Origin: Clostridia bacterium
Lineage (GTDB): Bacteria; Bacillota; Clostridia; Christensenellales; Christensenellaceae
Direction of reading: 5' to 3'
Assembly (NCBI GenBank): GCA_017531505.1
Contig: JAFXKX010000009.1
Location: 62,001 to 126,000, forward strand
DNA: 64,000 nucleotides
Of this stretch, positions 1-7,747 are shown piece by piece. The notes under the pieces are model-generated. The model was not told the DNA's origin and searched no databases. It saw only the letters and a program-made list of their open reading frames with translations. Both the position numbers and the translations under genes were made by a program. The first letter of the stretch is position 1. Each line of letters starts with the position of its first letter.

Positions 1-63
1 CCCTTCCTCCGCCGTCGGCACAGGCACTTCCCCCGTCCATTGTGTTTCCTCTTTTTGTCTCAT
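1..63 (-). CDS. Start of an unidentified gene, cut by the left edge
   Basis: An ATG at 63 on the minus strand opens a frame that runs off the left edge. GAGG lies 5 nt upstream of it, which is a good ribosome binding site. Only 21 residues are visible; they are acidic and polar, with no signal peptide or motif. The gene follows ftsZ on the same strand, after a hairpin at 86-104. In many Firmicutes spoIIGA or sigE follows ftsZ, but these residues do not resemble the start of either, so no function is given. Confidence 0.55.
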   Translation of the reverse strand, partial: MRQKEETQWTGEVPVPTAEEG

Positions 64-80
64 AGTTTCCTCTGTATAAA

Positions 81-104
81 AAGTAAAGCCGGCATCGCCG
101 GCTT
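81..104 (-). terminator. Hairpin after ftsZ
   Basis: A perfect 8-bp stem (AAGCCGGC at 86-93 with GCCGGCTT at 97-104, 3-nt loop) starts 12 nt after the ftsZ stop codon. On the minus strand it is followed by TACTTTTTA, a short U-tract, so it is probably an intrinsic terminator. It is 23 nt upstream of the next start codon and could be leaky. Confidence 0.6.
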
Positions 105-115
105 ACTGTGTTTGT

Positions 116-1264
116 TTAGTCATCCATCTGGATTCGTTTGGGAGACTTCTTTACGAAGGTCGGGAGTTCAGGCTCTTCCTCTTCGCCATATTCAAATCTC
201 TTGGGGTCGATCATCGGTCTGCCGGGCAGTACATTGCTGCTTGTCGTGCGCTGATTGATCCCGTTGCTTACATCAGCACGGGGATTTTCTCTGCCGCTCT
301 TTGCGGAATCGCCGTCAAAACCGGTAGCAATTACGGTTACACGTACTTCATCCTCCATCTTGCTGTCGATATCTACACCCAGCATGATCTCTGCATCGGG
401 GTTTGCCACATTCTTGAGCACACGGGATGCCTCTTCGATCTCAGGCAATGCGCAGGCAGGGTCTACAATGATATTCAGGATAATACCCTTTGCGCCCTGA
501 ATGGTGGTATCCAGCAAGGGGCTCATGATCGCCTGCTTTACAGCATCAATTACACGGTTTTCACCCTTTGCAACACCGATACCCATGTGCGCGGTACCGC
601 TGTTCTTCATCACTTTCTTGACGTCTGCAAAGTCCAGATTCATCAGAGAAGGCTTTACAATGATTTCGGAAAGGCCCTGAATACCCTGACGCAGCGCGTC
701 GTCTGCCAGTTTGAAAGATTCGGTAAGGGGAGTGTTCTTCCCTGCCATTTCCAGCAGTTTGTCATTGGGTACCTTTACGATACTGTCTACGCTGTTTTTA
801 AGACGCTCATAGCCTTCCTGTGCCGCTCTGCTTCTGGGAGTACCTTCAAACCAGAAGGGAGTGGTGACAAATGCTACGGTCAATGCATCGGTATTTTTTG
901 CAACTTCCGCTACAACAGGAGCCGCACCGGTACCGGTACCGCCGCCCAGACCCGCCGCAATAAATACCAGGTCTGCACCCTTGATAGCCTGTTCCAGTTC
1001 TTCTCTGCTTTCTTCTGCAGCCTTTTCACCGATGACAGGGTCGCCGCCGGAGCCCAGACCTTTGGTCAGTTTTTCGCCGATCTGGATCTTCTGAGGAGTA
1101 TTGCTCAAATACAGTGCCTGCTTGTCCGTATTGACTACGATAAACTCTGCACCCTCCAATCCGTAGGAAACCATTCTGTTTACGGCATTACCGCCACCGC
1201 CACCGACACCGATGACTTTGATCTTTGTGAAGTTAGCGTTTTCTGTATCTAATCCTAAGGGCAT
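116..1264 (-). CDS. ftsZ: Cell division protein FtsZ
   Basis: FtsZ is the tubulin-like GTPase that forms the cytokinetic Z ring at mid-cell. The 382-residue protein has the tubulin signature GGGTGTGA at residues 107-114, the glycine-rich GVGGGGGNAVNR loop near residue 19, and the synergy (T7) loop NLDFAD near 209-214 that completes the GTPase site of the neighbouring subunit. A charged linker follows, and the C-terminal tail holds the LPTFVKKSPKR segment, which probably binds membrane anchors such as FtsA or SepF. The ATG at 1264 was chosen over an earlier start at 1303 because AGGAGGAAGG lies just upstream. No ftsA or ftsQ adjoins it: the next gene upstream is divergent, so ftsZ has left the usual dcw cluster and has its own promoter. 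Confidence 0.98.
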   Translation of the reverse strand: MPLGLDTENANFTKIKVIGVGGGGGNAVNRMVSYGLEGAEFIVVNTDKQALYLSNTPQKIQIGEKLTKGLGSGGDPVIGEKAAEESREELEQAIKGADLVFIAAGLGGGTGTGAAPVVAEVAKNTDALTVAFVTTPFWFEGTPRSRAAQEGYERLKNSVDSIVKVPNDKLLEMAGKNTPLTESFKLADDALRQGIQGLSEIIVKPSLMNLDFADVKKVMKNSGTAHMGIGVAKGENRVIDAVKQAIMSPLLDTTIQGAKGIILNIIVDPACALPEIEEASRVLKNVANPDAEIMLGVDIDSKMEDEVRVTVIATGFDGDSAKSGRENPRADVSNGINQRTTSSNVLPGRPMIDPKRFEYGEEEEPELPTFVKKSPKRIQMDD

Positions 1265-1332
1265 ATAACCTTCCTCCTCAAGTAAATCACATTGTTCATA
1301 CAAACCTATTTATAGGTATACATATATATTTA

Positions 1333-1361
1333 ATAATAACCTTATGCCCTTTTATTGTCAA
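1333..1361 (-). promoter_or_regulatory. Sigma-A promoter of ftsZ
   Basis: On the minus strand, TTGACA (1356-1361) and TATTAT (1333-1338) are separated by exactly 17 bp, which is near consensus. The leader to the ftsZ start codon would be about 60 nt. Confidence 0.8.
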
Positions 1362-1417
1362 TAAGAGAGCCCCTTGCATTCGTAAACTTTTCACATTTTG
1401 TATACACTTCTCACGCA

Positions 1418-1446
1418 TTGTCATCCACTGCTTTTTGCGCTATACT
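1418..1446 (+). promoter_or_regulatory. Sigma-A promoter of the DUF1294 gene
   Basis: TTGTCA (1418-1423) and TATACT (1441-1446) are 17 bp apart on the plus strand. The predicted transcript start near 1452-1454 nearly coincides with the likely start codon at 1455, so the message could be leaderless. Confidence 0.65.
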
Positions 1447-1454
1447 GTTTATGT

Positions 1455-1733
1455 ATGTTAAACCGTTTATTTTTCTTTTACGCAATTGTTATCAACCTGC
1501 TGACATTTCTCGTCTGCGGTGCAGATAAACGCGCTGCCCGCCGCGGCAGTTGGCGCATTCCTGAGCGTTCTCTCTTTCTGCTCAGTATACTTGGCGGCAG
1601 TCCGGGCATGCTGCTCGGTATGCAGATATTCCGTCACAAAACAAGGCATGCAAAATTCGTCTGGGGGATCCCCCTCATCCTTCTCGCTCAGGTTTTACTG
1701 ATTGCAGGCGTTTATTCTCTTTTCTCTCATTAA
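1455..1733 (+). CDS. DUF1294 family small membrane protein
   Basis: This 92-residue protein matches the DUF1294 pattern: a membrane segment, the conserved core GADKRAARRGSWRIPE near residues 22-37, a second hydrophobic stretch with GGSPGMLLGM, the basic FRHKTRHAKF segment, and a final membrane helix. Its function is unknown. A longer reading from a TTG at 1398 exists, but the family begins near the ATG at 1455, which gives the usual length of about 90 residues. No Shine-Dalgarno sequence precedes 1455, which fits a leaderless message from the promoter at 1418-1446. It is followed 18 nt later by the MBL-fold gene, so the three plus-strand genes here may form one transcript. Confidence 0.8.
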   Translation: MLNRLFFFYAIVINLLTFLVCGADKRAARRGSWRIPERSLFLLSILGGSPGMLLGMQIFRHKTRHAKFVWGIPLILLAQVLLIAGVYSLFSH

Positions 1734-1751
1734 TGCAAGGAATCACCATTT

Positions 1752-2792
1752 ATGAAGTTGACCAAAAAACAAAAAAAATCGCTATGTATACTGCTCATTC
1801 TGTTGGTGTTGTTTTTACTGTACCGCTTTGTACTGACCCCAAAAACACAACCTGCAGATAGCGATATCTCTTCCGTTATCTCCTCTTCTGTGCAATCTTC
1901 TTCGGCGGAGTCTGAGGGTTCTGCCACAGGCGGAGACTTGCAGGTGCACTTTTTTGACGTAGATCAGGCAGACAGCATTCTGTTTATCACGCCTGACGGA
2001 TATACCATGCTCATCGACGCCGGTGACAGCGGTACCAAATACGATCTGCTGGACAAACTGCAGACACTGGATATCTCGACGATCGATGTGCTCATTGCCA
2101 CACACCCCCATTCCGACCACATTGGCGGTATGCAGGTGATCGTAGAAAACTTCGAGATCAAAAACTTCTATCTACCCAATGCCGAACACACCAGCAAAAC
2201 CTATCTCAAGCTGTTGGACGCCGTAACAGAGCGTGAAAGCATCGCCGTGCATCAGGCAAAGGACGGCGTCACCTTTGACCTCGGTCAATATGTCTCTTGC
2301 GAGATGCTGGGACCTGTCAAAGATTACGAAGACCTCAACGACAGTTCTGCGGTCGTCCGGGTCACTTATGGGGATATTTCCTTTATGATGACCGGTGACG
2401 CCGAGATCCCTGCCGAAACAGATATGCTCATGGCCAATGATGCCGCCGATTTCAAGAGTACCGTTCTCAAAATGGGACACCACGGTAGCGATACCAGTTC
2501 CGGCAATCCTTTCCTTGATGCGGTCGATCCTCAGTATGCCATTATTTCCTGCGGCATCGATAACGACTACGGACACCCCAATGCCCTGACGCTGGAGCAT
2601 CTGGCAGAGCGCAAGATCCCCACCTATCGTACCGATATGCTGGGTGATATCGTTGTCACCACAGACGGCAAACAGATCACCTTCAATAAACCCGGTCAGA
2701 TCCCCGATGTCGAGACAGAGATCCTCAAATATGTCTATGTCACCGACAACGGCAAAACATATCACCGCGAAAACTGCTCGTCTCTTTCCTAG
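1752..2792 (+). CDS. Membrane-anchored MBL-fold hydrolase related to the ComEC C-terminal domain, tail cut off by frameshifts
   Basis: The 346-residue product begins with a basic stretch and one hydrophobic segment (about residues 10-27), a signal anchor or signal peptide, followed by a serine-rich linker. The metallo-beta-lactamase domain has the metal-binding motif THPHSDHIGG, the aspartate in MTGDAE, GHHGSD and DYGHPN. The family includes ComEC-associated and secreted nucleases, but the substrate here is unknown. The frame stops at TAG 2790-2792. The same frame then carries a second TAG at 2796-2798 and a typical family tail, ending in TPCKRC, up to a TGA at 2862-2864. Two compensating single-base shifts within about 15 nt explain this, so the gene is either C-terminally truncated or carries a sequence error. 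DUF3006 follows directly, as is common for this family. Confidence 0.85.
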   Translation: MKLTKKQKKSLCILLILLVLFLLYRFVLTPKTQPADSDISSVISSSVQSSSAESEGSATGGDLQVHFFDVDQADSILFITPDGYTMLIDAGDSGTKYDLLDKLQTLDISTIDVLIATHPHSDHIGGMQVIVENFEIKNFYLPNAEHTSKTYLKLLDAVTERESIAVHQAKDGVTFDLGQYVSCEMLGPVKDYEDLNDSSAVVRVTYGDISFMMTGDAEIPAETDMLMANDAADFKSTVLKMGHHGSDTSSGNPFLDAVDPQYAIISCGIDNDYGHPNALTLEHLAERKIPTYRTDMLGDIVVTTDGKQITFNKPGQIPDVETEILKYVYVTDNGKTYHRENCSSLS

Positions 2793-2864
2793 AGCTAGAA
2801 CTGCATCTCCATGGAGCAGGCCAAGGAAAATAACTTCACTCCCTGCAAACGTTGTTTTGATTGA
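2793..2864 (+). pseudogene. Detached C-terminal Cys-motif tail of the MBL-fold protein
   Basis: In the frame of the upstream gene, after its TAG, this stretch encodes a second TAG, then ISMEQAKENNFTPCKRCFD and TGA. Together with YHRENC just before the stop it rebuilds the common tail YHxxxC-x22-PCxxC, with the expected 22 residues between the first two cysteines. Reading one frame over between about 2790 and 2803 gives SRARTA, the expected basic and small residues. It therefore looks like one tail interrupted by a paired indel. Confidence 0.6.
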
Positions 2865-2878
2865 TAGGAGAAACATTT

Positions 2879-3106
2879 ATGAAATGTACTGTTGACCGTA
2901 TCACCGGCGAATATGCCATTATACTGTCAGACAACGGTCTGGCATTTACCTTGCCTTTGAGCATTATAAATGCGCTGGAGGCCCACGAAAGTGATATCCT
3001 CCATATAGAAGTGGATCGCAAACAAACCGATGCCGTAAAGCAATCTGCGCGCGCAAAACTCAATGCACTGTTTGCCCGTACGACGGCAACGCAGGATAAC
3101 GAATAA
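2879..3106 (+). CDS. DUF3006 family protein
   Basis: A 75-residue acidic to neutral protein with the family opening KCTVDRITGEYAIILSDNG, a small beta-barrel-like pattern. Proteins of this family are usually encoded next to ComEC-like MBL hydrolases, as here, but their role is unknown. AGGAG lies 8 nt upstream of the ATG at 2879, so this start was preferred to a TTG at 2861. The gene ends just before a bidirectional terminator. Confidence 0.85.
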   Translation: MKCTVDRITGEYAIILSDNGLAFTLPLSIINALEAHESDILHIEVDRKQTDAVKQSARAKLNALFARTTATQDNE

Positions 3107-3116
3107 TTCTCATAAT

Positions 3117-3147
3117 CAAAATGCCGAAGGATCTCCTTCGGCATTTT
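3117..3147. terminator. Bidirectional terminator between convergent genes
   Basis: ATGCCGAAGGA (3121-3131) pairs with TCCTTCGGCAT (3134-3144). The stem is followed by TTTTT on the plus side and by TTTTGATT on the minus side, so it can end both the DUF3006 transcript and the zinc-ribbon transcript. Confidence 0.85.
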
Positions 3148-3348
3148 TCATTCCTGCAATTCTTTGAGCATACGGATCGTACGGTATACTTCTCCGCAGG
3201 CGGGGCACTTCCAGTCACAGTTGCTTTTCTTTGCCTTCTTATGCAAAAATTCCAGCTGTGCCTTCCCGCAGCGCGGGCACTGCACAGGCTGCTCTGTCCA
3301 CAACCGTTTGAGCAACTTTTTCTCTTCTTCTATGCTGTTGGTATACAT
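3148..3348 (-). CDS. Small zinc-ribbon protein
   Basis: This 66-residue protein has two CxxC knuckles (CPRCGK and CPACGE) about 26 residues apart, a zinc ribbon, after a basic and acidic helical N-terminus. No further domain is present, so DNA, RNA or protein binding cannot be told apart. The ATG at 3348 was chosen because AGGAGGG lies 8-9 nt upstream; a longer open frame to 3576 runs over the transporter gene and its terminator and is not credible. It lies downstream of the ABC exporter, separated by a terminator. Confidence 0.7.
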   Translation of the reverse strand: MYTNSIEEEKKLLKRLWTEQPVQCPRCGKAQLEFLHKKAKKSNCDWKCPACGEVYRTIRMLKELQE

Positions 3349-3404
3349 CGGCTTATCCCTCCTGCTCTTATAGCATACCGCAGATCTTCCCGTGTTTGCA
3401 ATAT

Positions 3405-3438
3405 AAAACCCCTTCCGGGCAATGCCGTAAGGGGTTTT
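3405..3438 (-). terminator. Terminator of the ABC exporter operon
   Basis: AAAACCCCTT (3405-3414) pairs with AAGGGGTTTT (3429-3438), with GC-rich pairs in the inner loop. On the minus strand the stem ends in a run of T. It lies 22 nt after the stop codon of the second ABC gene. Confidence 0.8.
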
Positions 3439-3460
3439 GTATTTACTGTAGAGTTTCGTC

Positions 3461-5353
3461 TTATTCCAGTTCCAGAGCACCGGTGTACAGTTGATAGTAC
3501 TTGCCCTTTTCTGCAATAAGAGATTCATGGTCACCACGTTCGATGATACGGCCGTTTTCCAATACCATGATCGCATTGGAGCTGCGTACCGTAGACAAAC
3601 GGTGTGCGATGATAAAGGTGGTTCTGCCTTCCATCAACTGGTCCATACCGGTCTGGATCAACTGTTCGGTACGGGTATCGATCGAAGAGGTTGCTTCGTC
3701 CAGAATCAATACGGGCGGATCTGCAACTGCAGCTCTTGCGATATTGATCAACTGGCGCTGACCCTGGCTCAAGTTACCGCCATTGCCTTCGAGGATGGTA
3801 TCATAGCCTTTGGGCAGTTTGCGGATAAAGGAGTCTGCATTTGCCAGTTTTGCTGCTGCAATACATTCCTCATCGGAAGCATCCAGTTTGCCGTAACGGA
3901 TGTTATCCATAACCGTACCGGTAAACAGGTTGGTATCCTGCAGCACTACGCCGAGAGACCGTCTAAGGTCTGCCTTCTTGATCTTATTGATATTGATACC
4001 GTCATAGCGGATCTTACCATCGGGCACATCGTAGAAGCGGTTGATCAGGTTAGTAATGGTCGTCTTACCAGCACCTGTAGAGCCTACAAATGCGATCTTC
4101 TGACCGGGCTTTGCATACAGACTGATATCGTTCAGTACCGTCTTGTTGGGCACATAGCCAAATACTACGTTTTCAAAACGTACATCGCCCTTGAGTTCTA
4201 CCAGCTTGCTGCTGCCGTCTTCCTGCGGCACTTTCCATGCCCACTTACCGGTACGCTTTTCACTCTCGACCATTTCGCCGTTTTCGTCCTTGTTGGCATA
4301 TACCAGCGTTACATTACCCTCATCCACCTCGGTGGGCGTATCCAGCAGTGCAAATACACGCTCTGCACCTGCCAGCGCGGACATAATGTAGTTAAACTGG
4401 TTGGACAGCTGAGTGATCGGTCTGGAGAAAGTACGGGAGTATTCCAGGAAGGAAGCAATGGTACCAATATCCAGCGCGCCGCTCAGTGCCATGGAAGCGC
4501 CTACCGCAGCAACGATAGCATATGTTACATAAGACAGGTTTGCCGCCATCGGCATCAGCACAACAGAACTGCCCTGAGAAGTCTGACCGGCAATACGCAG
4601 ACGATCGTTGATGTCACGGAAACCTTCCTTGATAATCTCTTCACGGCAGAATACCTTTACAACACGCTGTCCTTCGATCATTTCTTCTGCATAACCGTTA
4701 AGGTCTGCCATCGCGGACTGTACTTCACGGAAGTATCTGTGACCACGTCTGGTTACCATAAAGATACAGAATACGATCACTGCCGTCATGCCGTATACGA
4801 TCATGGTCAGCCAGAAGTTAAGCGAGAACATGATCACAGAGGTGATAATCAGCGACAGGATAGACTGAATAGCCTGCGGCAGCGTCATAGAAAGCATCTG
4901 ACGCAGCATATCCGTATCGTTGGTAAAACGGCTCATGACATCGCCATGAGAATTGGTGTCATAATATTGGATCGGCATCTTCTGCAGATGTGCAAACAGT
5001 TCCATACGCATCTTGCACAGCGTACCGGTAGAAACAGTAACCATGATACGGCTGTAAATAAAGCTGGAAAGTGCGCCCGAGTAGTATACTATCGCCATGA
5101 CAGCGATCATGCCGATAAAATTGCCGAAGTCAGGATTTTCAATGCCAACCAACGGCAGAATATAGTCATTGATCAAAGGCTTCAGGAAATATGCCGAAGC
5201 AACAGAAGCCGCTACACTGACAATGATCAGTCCAAATACCAAAAACATCTGCAGACGGAAGGACATGATGTACTTAAAAATACGCTTGATAGTTCCAAGT
5301 GTATCTTTGGGTTTTGCCGTTCTACGCTGCACATATTTGCGTTTTTCTGCCAT
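3461..5353 (-). CDS. ABC exporter half-transporter, catalytically competent subunit
   Basis: A 630-residue permease-ATPase fusion. Six membrane segments (about residues 25-310) precede a nucleotide-binding domain with Walker A GSTGAGKTT (about 420), signature LSQGQRQ, Walker B LILDEATSSID with the catalytic glutamate, and switch histidine IAHRLS. About 40 extra hydrophilic residues between the two domains (around 340-390) are common in clostridial members. With the upstream gene it should form a heterodimeric multidrug or peptide exporter in the plasma membrane. It starts 1 nt after the upstream stop codon, with AGGAG as ribosome binding site. Substrate unknown. Confidence 0.92.
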   Translation of the reverse strand: MAEKRKYVQRRTAKPKDTLGTIKRIFKYIMSFRLQMFLVFGLIIVSVAASVASAYFLKPLINDYILPLVGIENPDFGNFIGMIAVMAIVYYSGALSSFIYSRIMVTVSTGTLCKMRMELFAHLQKMPIQYYDTNSHGDVMSRFTNDTDMLRQMLSMTLPQAIQSILSLIITSVIMFSLNFWLTMIVYGMTAVIVFCIFMVTRRGHRYFREVQSAMADLNGYAEEMIEGQRVVKVFCREEIIKEGFRDINDRLRIAGQTSQGSSVVLMPMAANLSYVTYAIVAAVGASMALSGALDIGTIASFLEYSRTFSRPITQLSNQFNYIMSALAGAERVFALLDTPTEVDEGNVTLVYANKDENGEMVESEKRTGKWAWKVPQEDGSSKLVELKGDVRFENVVFGYVPNKTVLNDISLYAKPGQKIAFVGSTGAGKTTITNLINRFYDVPDGKIRYDGININKIKKADLRRSLGVVLQDTNLFTGTVMDNIRYGKLDASDEECIAAAKLANADSFIRKLPKGYDTILEGNGGNLSQGQRQLINIARAAVADPPVLILDEATSSIDTRTEQLIQTGMDQLMEGRTTFIIAHRLSTVRSSNAIMVLENGRIIERGDHESLIAEKGKYYQLYTGALELE

Positions 5354-5354
5354 A

Positions 5355-7085
5355 TCACTCCGCTCCTTTCTGCTGAGATTCATACAATTCGCGATAAATG
5401 TCGCACGTTTCCATCAATTCCTGATGGTTGCCTGCATAGCGGATGCAGCCCTGTTCCATAACCAGGATCTTGTCTGCTTCCATAACCGAAGTAACTCGCT
5501 GCGCAATGATGATCGTGGTCATGCCTGCCAGTTCTTCTTTCAGCGCCTTACGGATATTTGCATCGGTTGCGGTATCGACTGCGCTGGTGCTGTCGTCCAG
5601 GATCATGATCTTAGGACGCTTGATCAATGCACGGGCGATACATACACGCTGCTTCTGTCCGCCAGACAGGTTTACGCCGCCCTGCCCCAGGAAAGTCTCA
5701 TATCCTTCGGGGAATGCAGAAATAAAGTCGTGTGCGCTGGCAGCCTTACATGCTGCATATACTTCTTCGTCAGTTGCGTTTTCATTACCCCATTTGAGGT
5801 TCTCCATGATGGTACCTGCAAAGAGCACATTCTTCTGCAATACCATGCCTACAATCTCACGCAGATGGTGAGTCGTGTAGTTGCGTACATCAATGCCGCC
5901 TACTTTTACGCTGCCGCCCTGTACATCATACAATCTGGGGATCAGCTGTACCAATGCGGATTTACCTACACCGGTGCTGCCGATGATACCTACGGTCTCA
6001 CCGGATTTGATTTCCAGATTGATATTTTCCAGCGTCAGGTTTTCCTTATCGCCGATATAGCTGAAATCCACATTTTCAAAGGAAATCGATCCATCTTTTA
6101 CCAGATTTGCCGGATCAGCCATATCTTCGTTGATATCTATCTCTTCGTCTACCACTTCAAAGATACGCTTTGCGGAGGTACCACTCGCAATCAACTGTAC
6201 CGTTGCCATATTCAGCATCAGCAGCTGCATCATGATCTGGTTTACATAACTGATAAACCGTGTGAACTGTCCGGTCGTCAAGGTACCGCCGATGATTTGA
6301 CGGCCGCCGAACCAGGTAACAGCCAACAGACAGGTATAGATAGTGATCTCCATGCCCAATCTGTTGAAAGACAGATACCGCTCTGCCTTCGCCTGTGTAT
6401 CACGGACATCTATAACCGCATCGTTAAACTTTTCGCTCTCATAATCGCCTCGTACAAAAGTTTTTACTACGCGGATACCGATCAGGTTTTCCTGCAGATT
6501 TGCATTTACTTTATCGAACTTGGTCATCATCACCATAAAAATGGGATGTGCATGGGTAAATACCATGTAGAAGGTAAATGCCAGTGCCGGAATAGCCACC
6601 AGAAATACCATTGCCAGAGATGGGCTCATGGAAATTGCCAGTGTCATCGTCAGGATCAGCATGATAGGACCGCGGCTGAAGATACGGACACCCTGAATAA
6701 ATGCCATACGGACTTCCATAACGTCACGGGTCAAACGGGTCAGCAGAGACGGTGTGCTGAATTTATCGATGTTTGCAAAGGAGTAATCCTGAATCTTATC
6801 AAACATCGCAGTACGCATCTCCATGGATAACCCTGCGCTTGCACGGGAAGACAAAATGCCCGAAGTACAACCAAAGGCCAATGCCACCAATGCCAGACCA
6901 ACCATTTTCAGGCCACACTCGATGACATATCCGACGCCTGCGCCGCCCTGAATGCCGTTGTCAATAATATCAGACATCAGCACAGGAATGGTCAGGTCGA
7001 ACACGATCTCAAGTATGACCAGCAAAACTGAAATGATTAACATCTTGCGATATTTGCCAAGCCAGTTCCACATTCTCTTGATCAT
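5355..7085 (-). CDS. ABC exporter half-transporter, subunit with degenerate ATPase site
   Basis: A 576-residue permease-ATPase fusion with six membrane segments in the first 300 residues and Walker A GSTGVGKSA (about 367), signature LSGGQKQR and Walker B MILDDSTSAVD. The catalytic glutamate is replaced by aspartate, and the switch histidine by glutamine (IIAQRV). These are the changes known from the noncanonical site of heterodimeric exporters such as the BmrC/BmrD type, while the partner gene keeps E and H. The start codon overlaps the stop of the upstream MarR gene (ATGA), so the three genes are translationally coupled and probably controlled by that repressor. Confidence 0.92.
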   Translation of the reverse strand: MIKRMWNWLGKYRKMLIISVLLVILEIVFDLTIPVLMSDIIDNGIQGGAGVGYVIECGLKMVGLALVALAFGCTSGILSSRASAGLSMEMRTAMFDKIQDYSFANIDKFSTPSLLTRLTRDVMEVRMAFIQGVRIFSRGPIMLILTMTLAISMSPSLAMVFLVAIPALAFTFYMVFTHAHPIFMVMMTKFDKVNANLQENLIGIRVVKTFVRGDYESEKFNDAVIDVRDTQAKAERYLSFNRLGMEITIYTCLLAVTWFGGRQIIGGTLTTGQFTRFISYVNQIMMQLLMLNMATVQLIASGTSAKRIFEVVDEEIDINEDMADPANLVKDGSISFENVDFSYIGDKENLTLENINLEIKSGETVGIIGSTGVGKSALVQLIPRLYDVQGGSVKVGGIDVRNYTTHHLREIVGMVLQKNVLFAGTIMENLKWGNENATDEEVYAACKAASAHDFISAFPEGYETFLGQGGVNLSGGQKQRVCIARALIKRPKIMILDDSTSAVDTATDANIRKALKEELAGMTTIIIAQRVTSVMEADKILVMEQGCIRYAGNHQELMETCDIYRELYESQQKGAE

Positions 7086-7600
7086 TTGCTATTTTCCTCC
7101 ATCAAATTTTTCTCTTCTTGATTCAACTTATTAATAAAGGCCATACGTGCAAGAGGGTTCAGATTCTTCCCTTCTTCCCCGGCTAAATTGTATACCATAC
7201 GCGCAAGGAGCCCTTTGAGCGCTTCCATATCGTCTTCCGCAAAGCCACGGAACATCATGCCATCCAGTTGCGCAAAGATTTGCCGACACTGCTGGATGAT
7301 CTCACGGCCCTCTTCCGTAACGGTAACGCGGTTCTTACGCAGACTGTTTTCATCCACTTCTTTTTGAATCAGCCCCGCTTTTTGCAGACGCTTTGTAGAA
7401 ATCGCCACCGATGCCGGGCTGATATACAGCGCTTTTGCGATATCTACCTGTGTGCATCCTTCGTTTTGTGCAATGTAATTGAGGATCGGAAACTGTCGGT
7501 CATAGATCCCTTTACCCTGCAATCCTTGCCGGATATTGATCTGACGAAACATATGTGCATTTTCGAACAAATTGATCAATTCCCGAAGATCTTTGTACAT
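7082..7600 (-). CDS. MarR family transcriptional regulator
   Basis: This 172-residue protein has the winged-helix pattern of MarR regulators: CTQVDIAKALYISPASVAIS is the helix-turn-helix, followed by the recognition helix STKRLQKAGLI and a wing with RKNRVTVTEEGRE. It heads the operon of the two ABC genes and overlaps the first by 4 nt, so it is most likely a ligand-sensing repressor of the exporter and of itself. The C-terminal tail beyond residue 145 is longer than in many MarR proteins. The start at 7600 has AGAGGA 6 nt upstream. Confidence 0.92.
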   Translation of the reverse strand: MYKDLRELINLFENAHMFRQINIRQGLQGKGIYDRQFPILNYIAQNEGCTQVDIAKALYISPASVAISTKRLQKAGLIQKEVDENSLRKNRVTVTEEGREIIQQCRQIFAQLDGMMFRGFAEDDMEALKGLLARMVYNLAGEEGKNLNPLARMAFINKLNQEEKNLMEENSK

Positions 7601-7621
7601 GGTTTTTCCTCTTTCAAAAAA

Positions 7622-7647
7622 TTAAGCGCCAAATAGTTAAGCGCTTA
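7622..7647 (-). promoter_or_regulatory. Probable MarR operator
   Basis: TTAAGCGC occurs twice (7622-7629 and 7637-7644), and the second copy extends to the perfect palindrome TAAGCGCTTA (7638-7647). The site begins 4 bp downstream of the -10 box, over the predicted transcript start, where a bound repressor would block initiation. Assignment to the adjacent MarR gene is inference. Confidence 0.6.
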
Positions 7648-7651
7648 TCTT

Positions 7652-7680
7652 ATTATACATTTTCTTCTTTACAGTGTCAA
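7652..7680 (-). promoter_or_regulatory. Consensus sigma-A promoter of the marR-ABC operon
   Basis: TTGACA (7675-7680) and TATAAT (7652-7657) are separated by 17 bp, a perfect consensus on the minus strand. Such a strong promoter makes sense if it is normally held by the repressor. Confidence 0.85.
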
Positions 7681-7716
7681 TAAAACGTTCATTTTTTGTT
7701 CATCGACCATAATAAA

Positions 7717-7742
7717 AACTGCCGCTGCCAAAGCAGCGGCAG
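7717..7742 (-). terminator. Terminator of the amidase gene
   Basis: CTGCCGCTGC (7719-7728) pairs with GCAGCGGCAG (7733-7742), 4-nt loop. On the minus strand the stem is followed by TTTTTATT. It insulates the amidase gene from the marR promoter. Confidence 0.85.
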
Positions 7743-7747
7743 TGGCA

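Noticed and set aside
1259-1353. AAGGGCAT upstream of ftsZ complementary to its start region, as a fourth start-enclosing stem
   Set aside because: The upstream copy lies between the -35 and -10 boxes of the ftsZ promoter, so it is not transcribed.
2790-2798. Two in-frame TAG codons in the MBL gene as a sign of amber recoding
   Set aside because: No other gene in the window needs TAG read as sense, and the adjacent frame supplies the expected residues, so paired indels are a simpler explanation.
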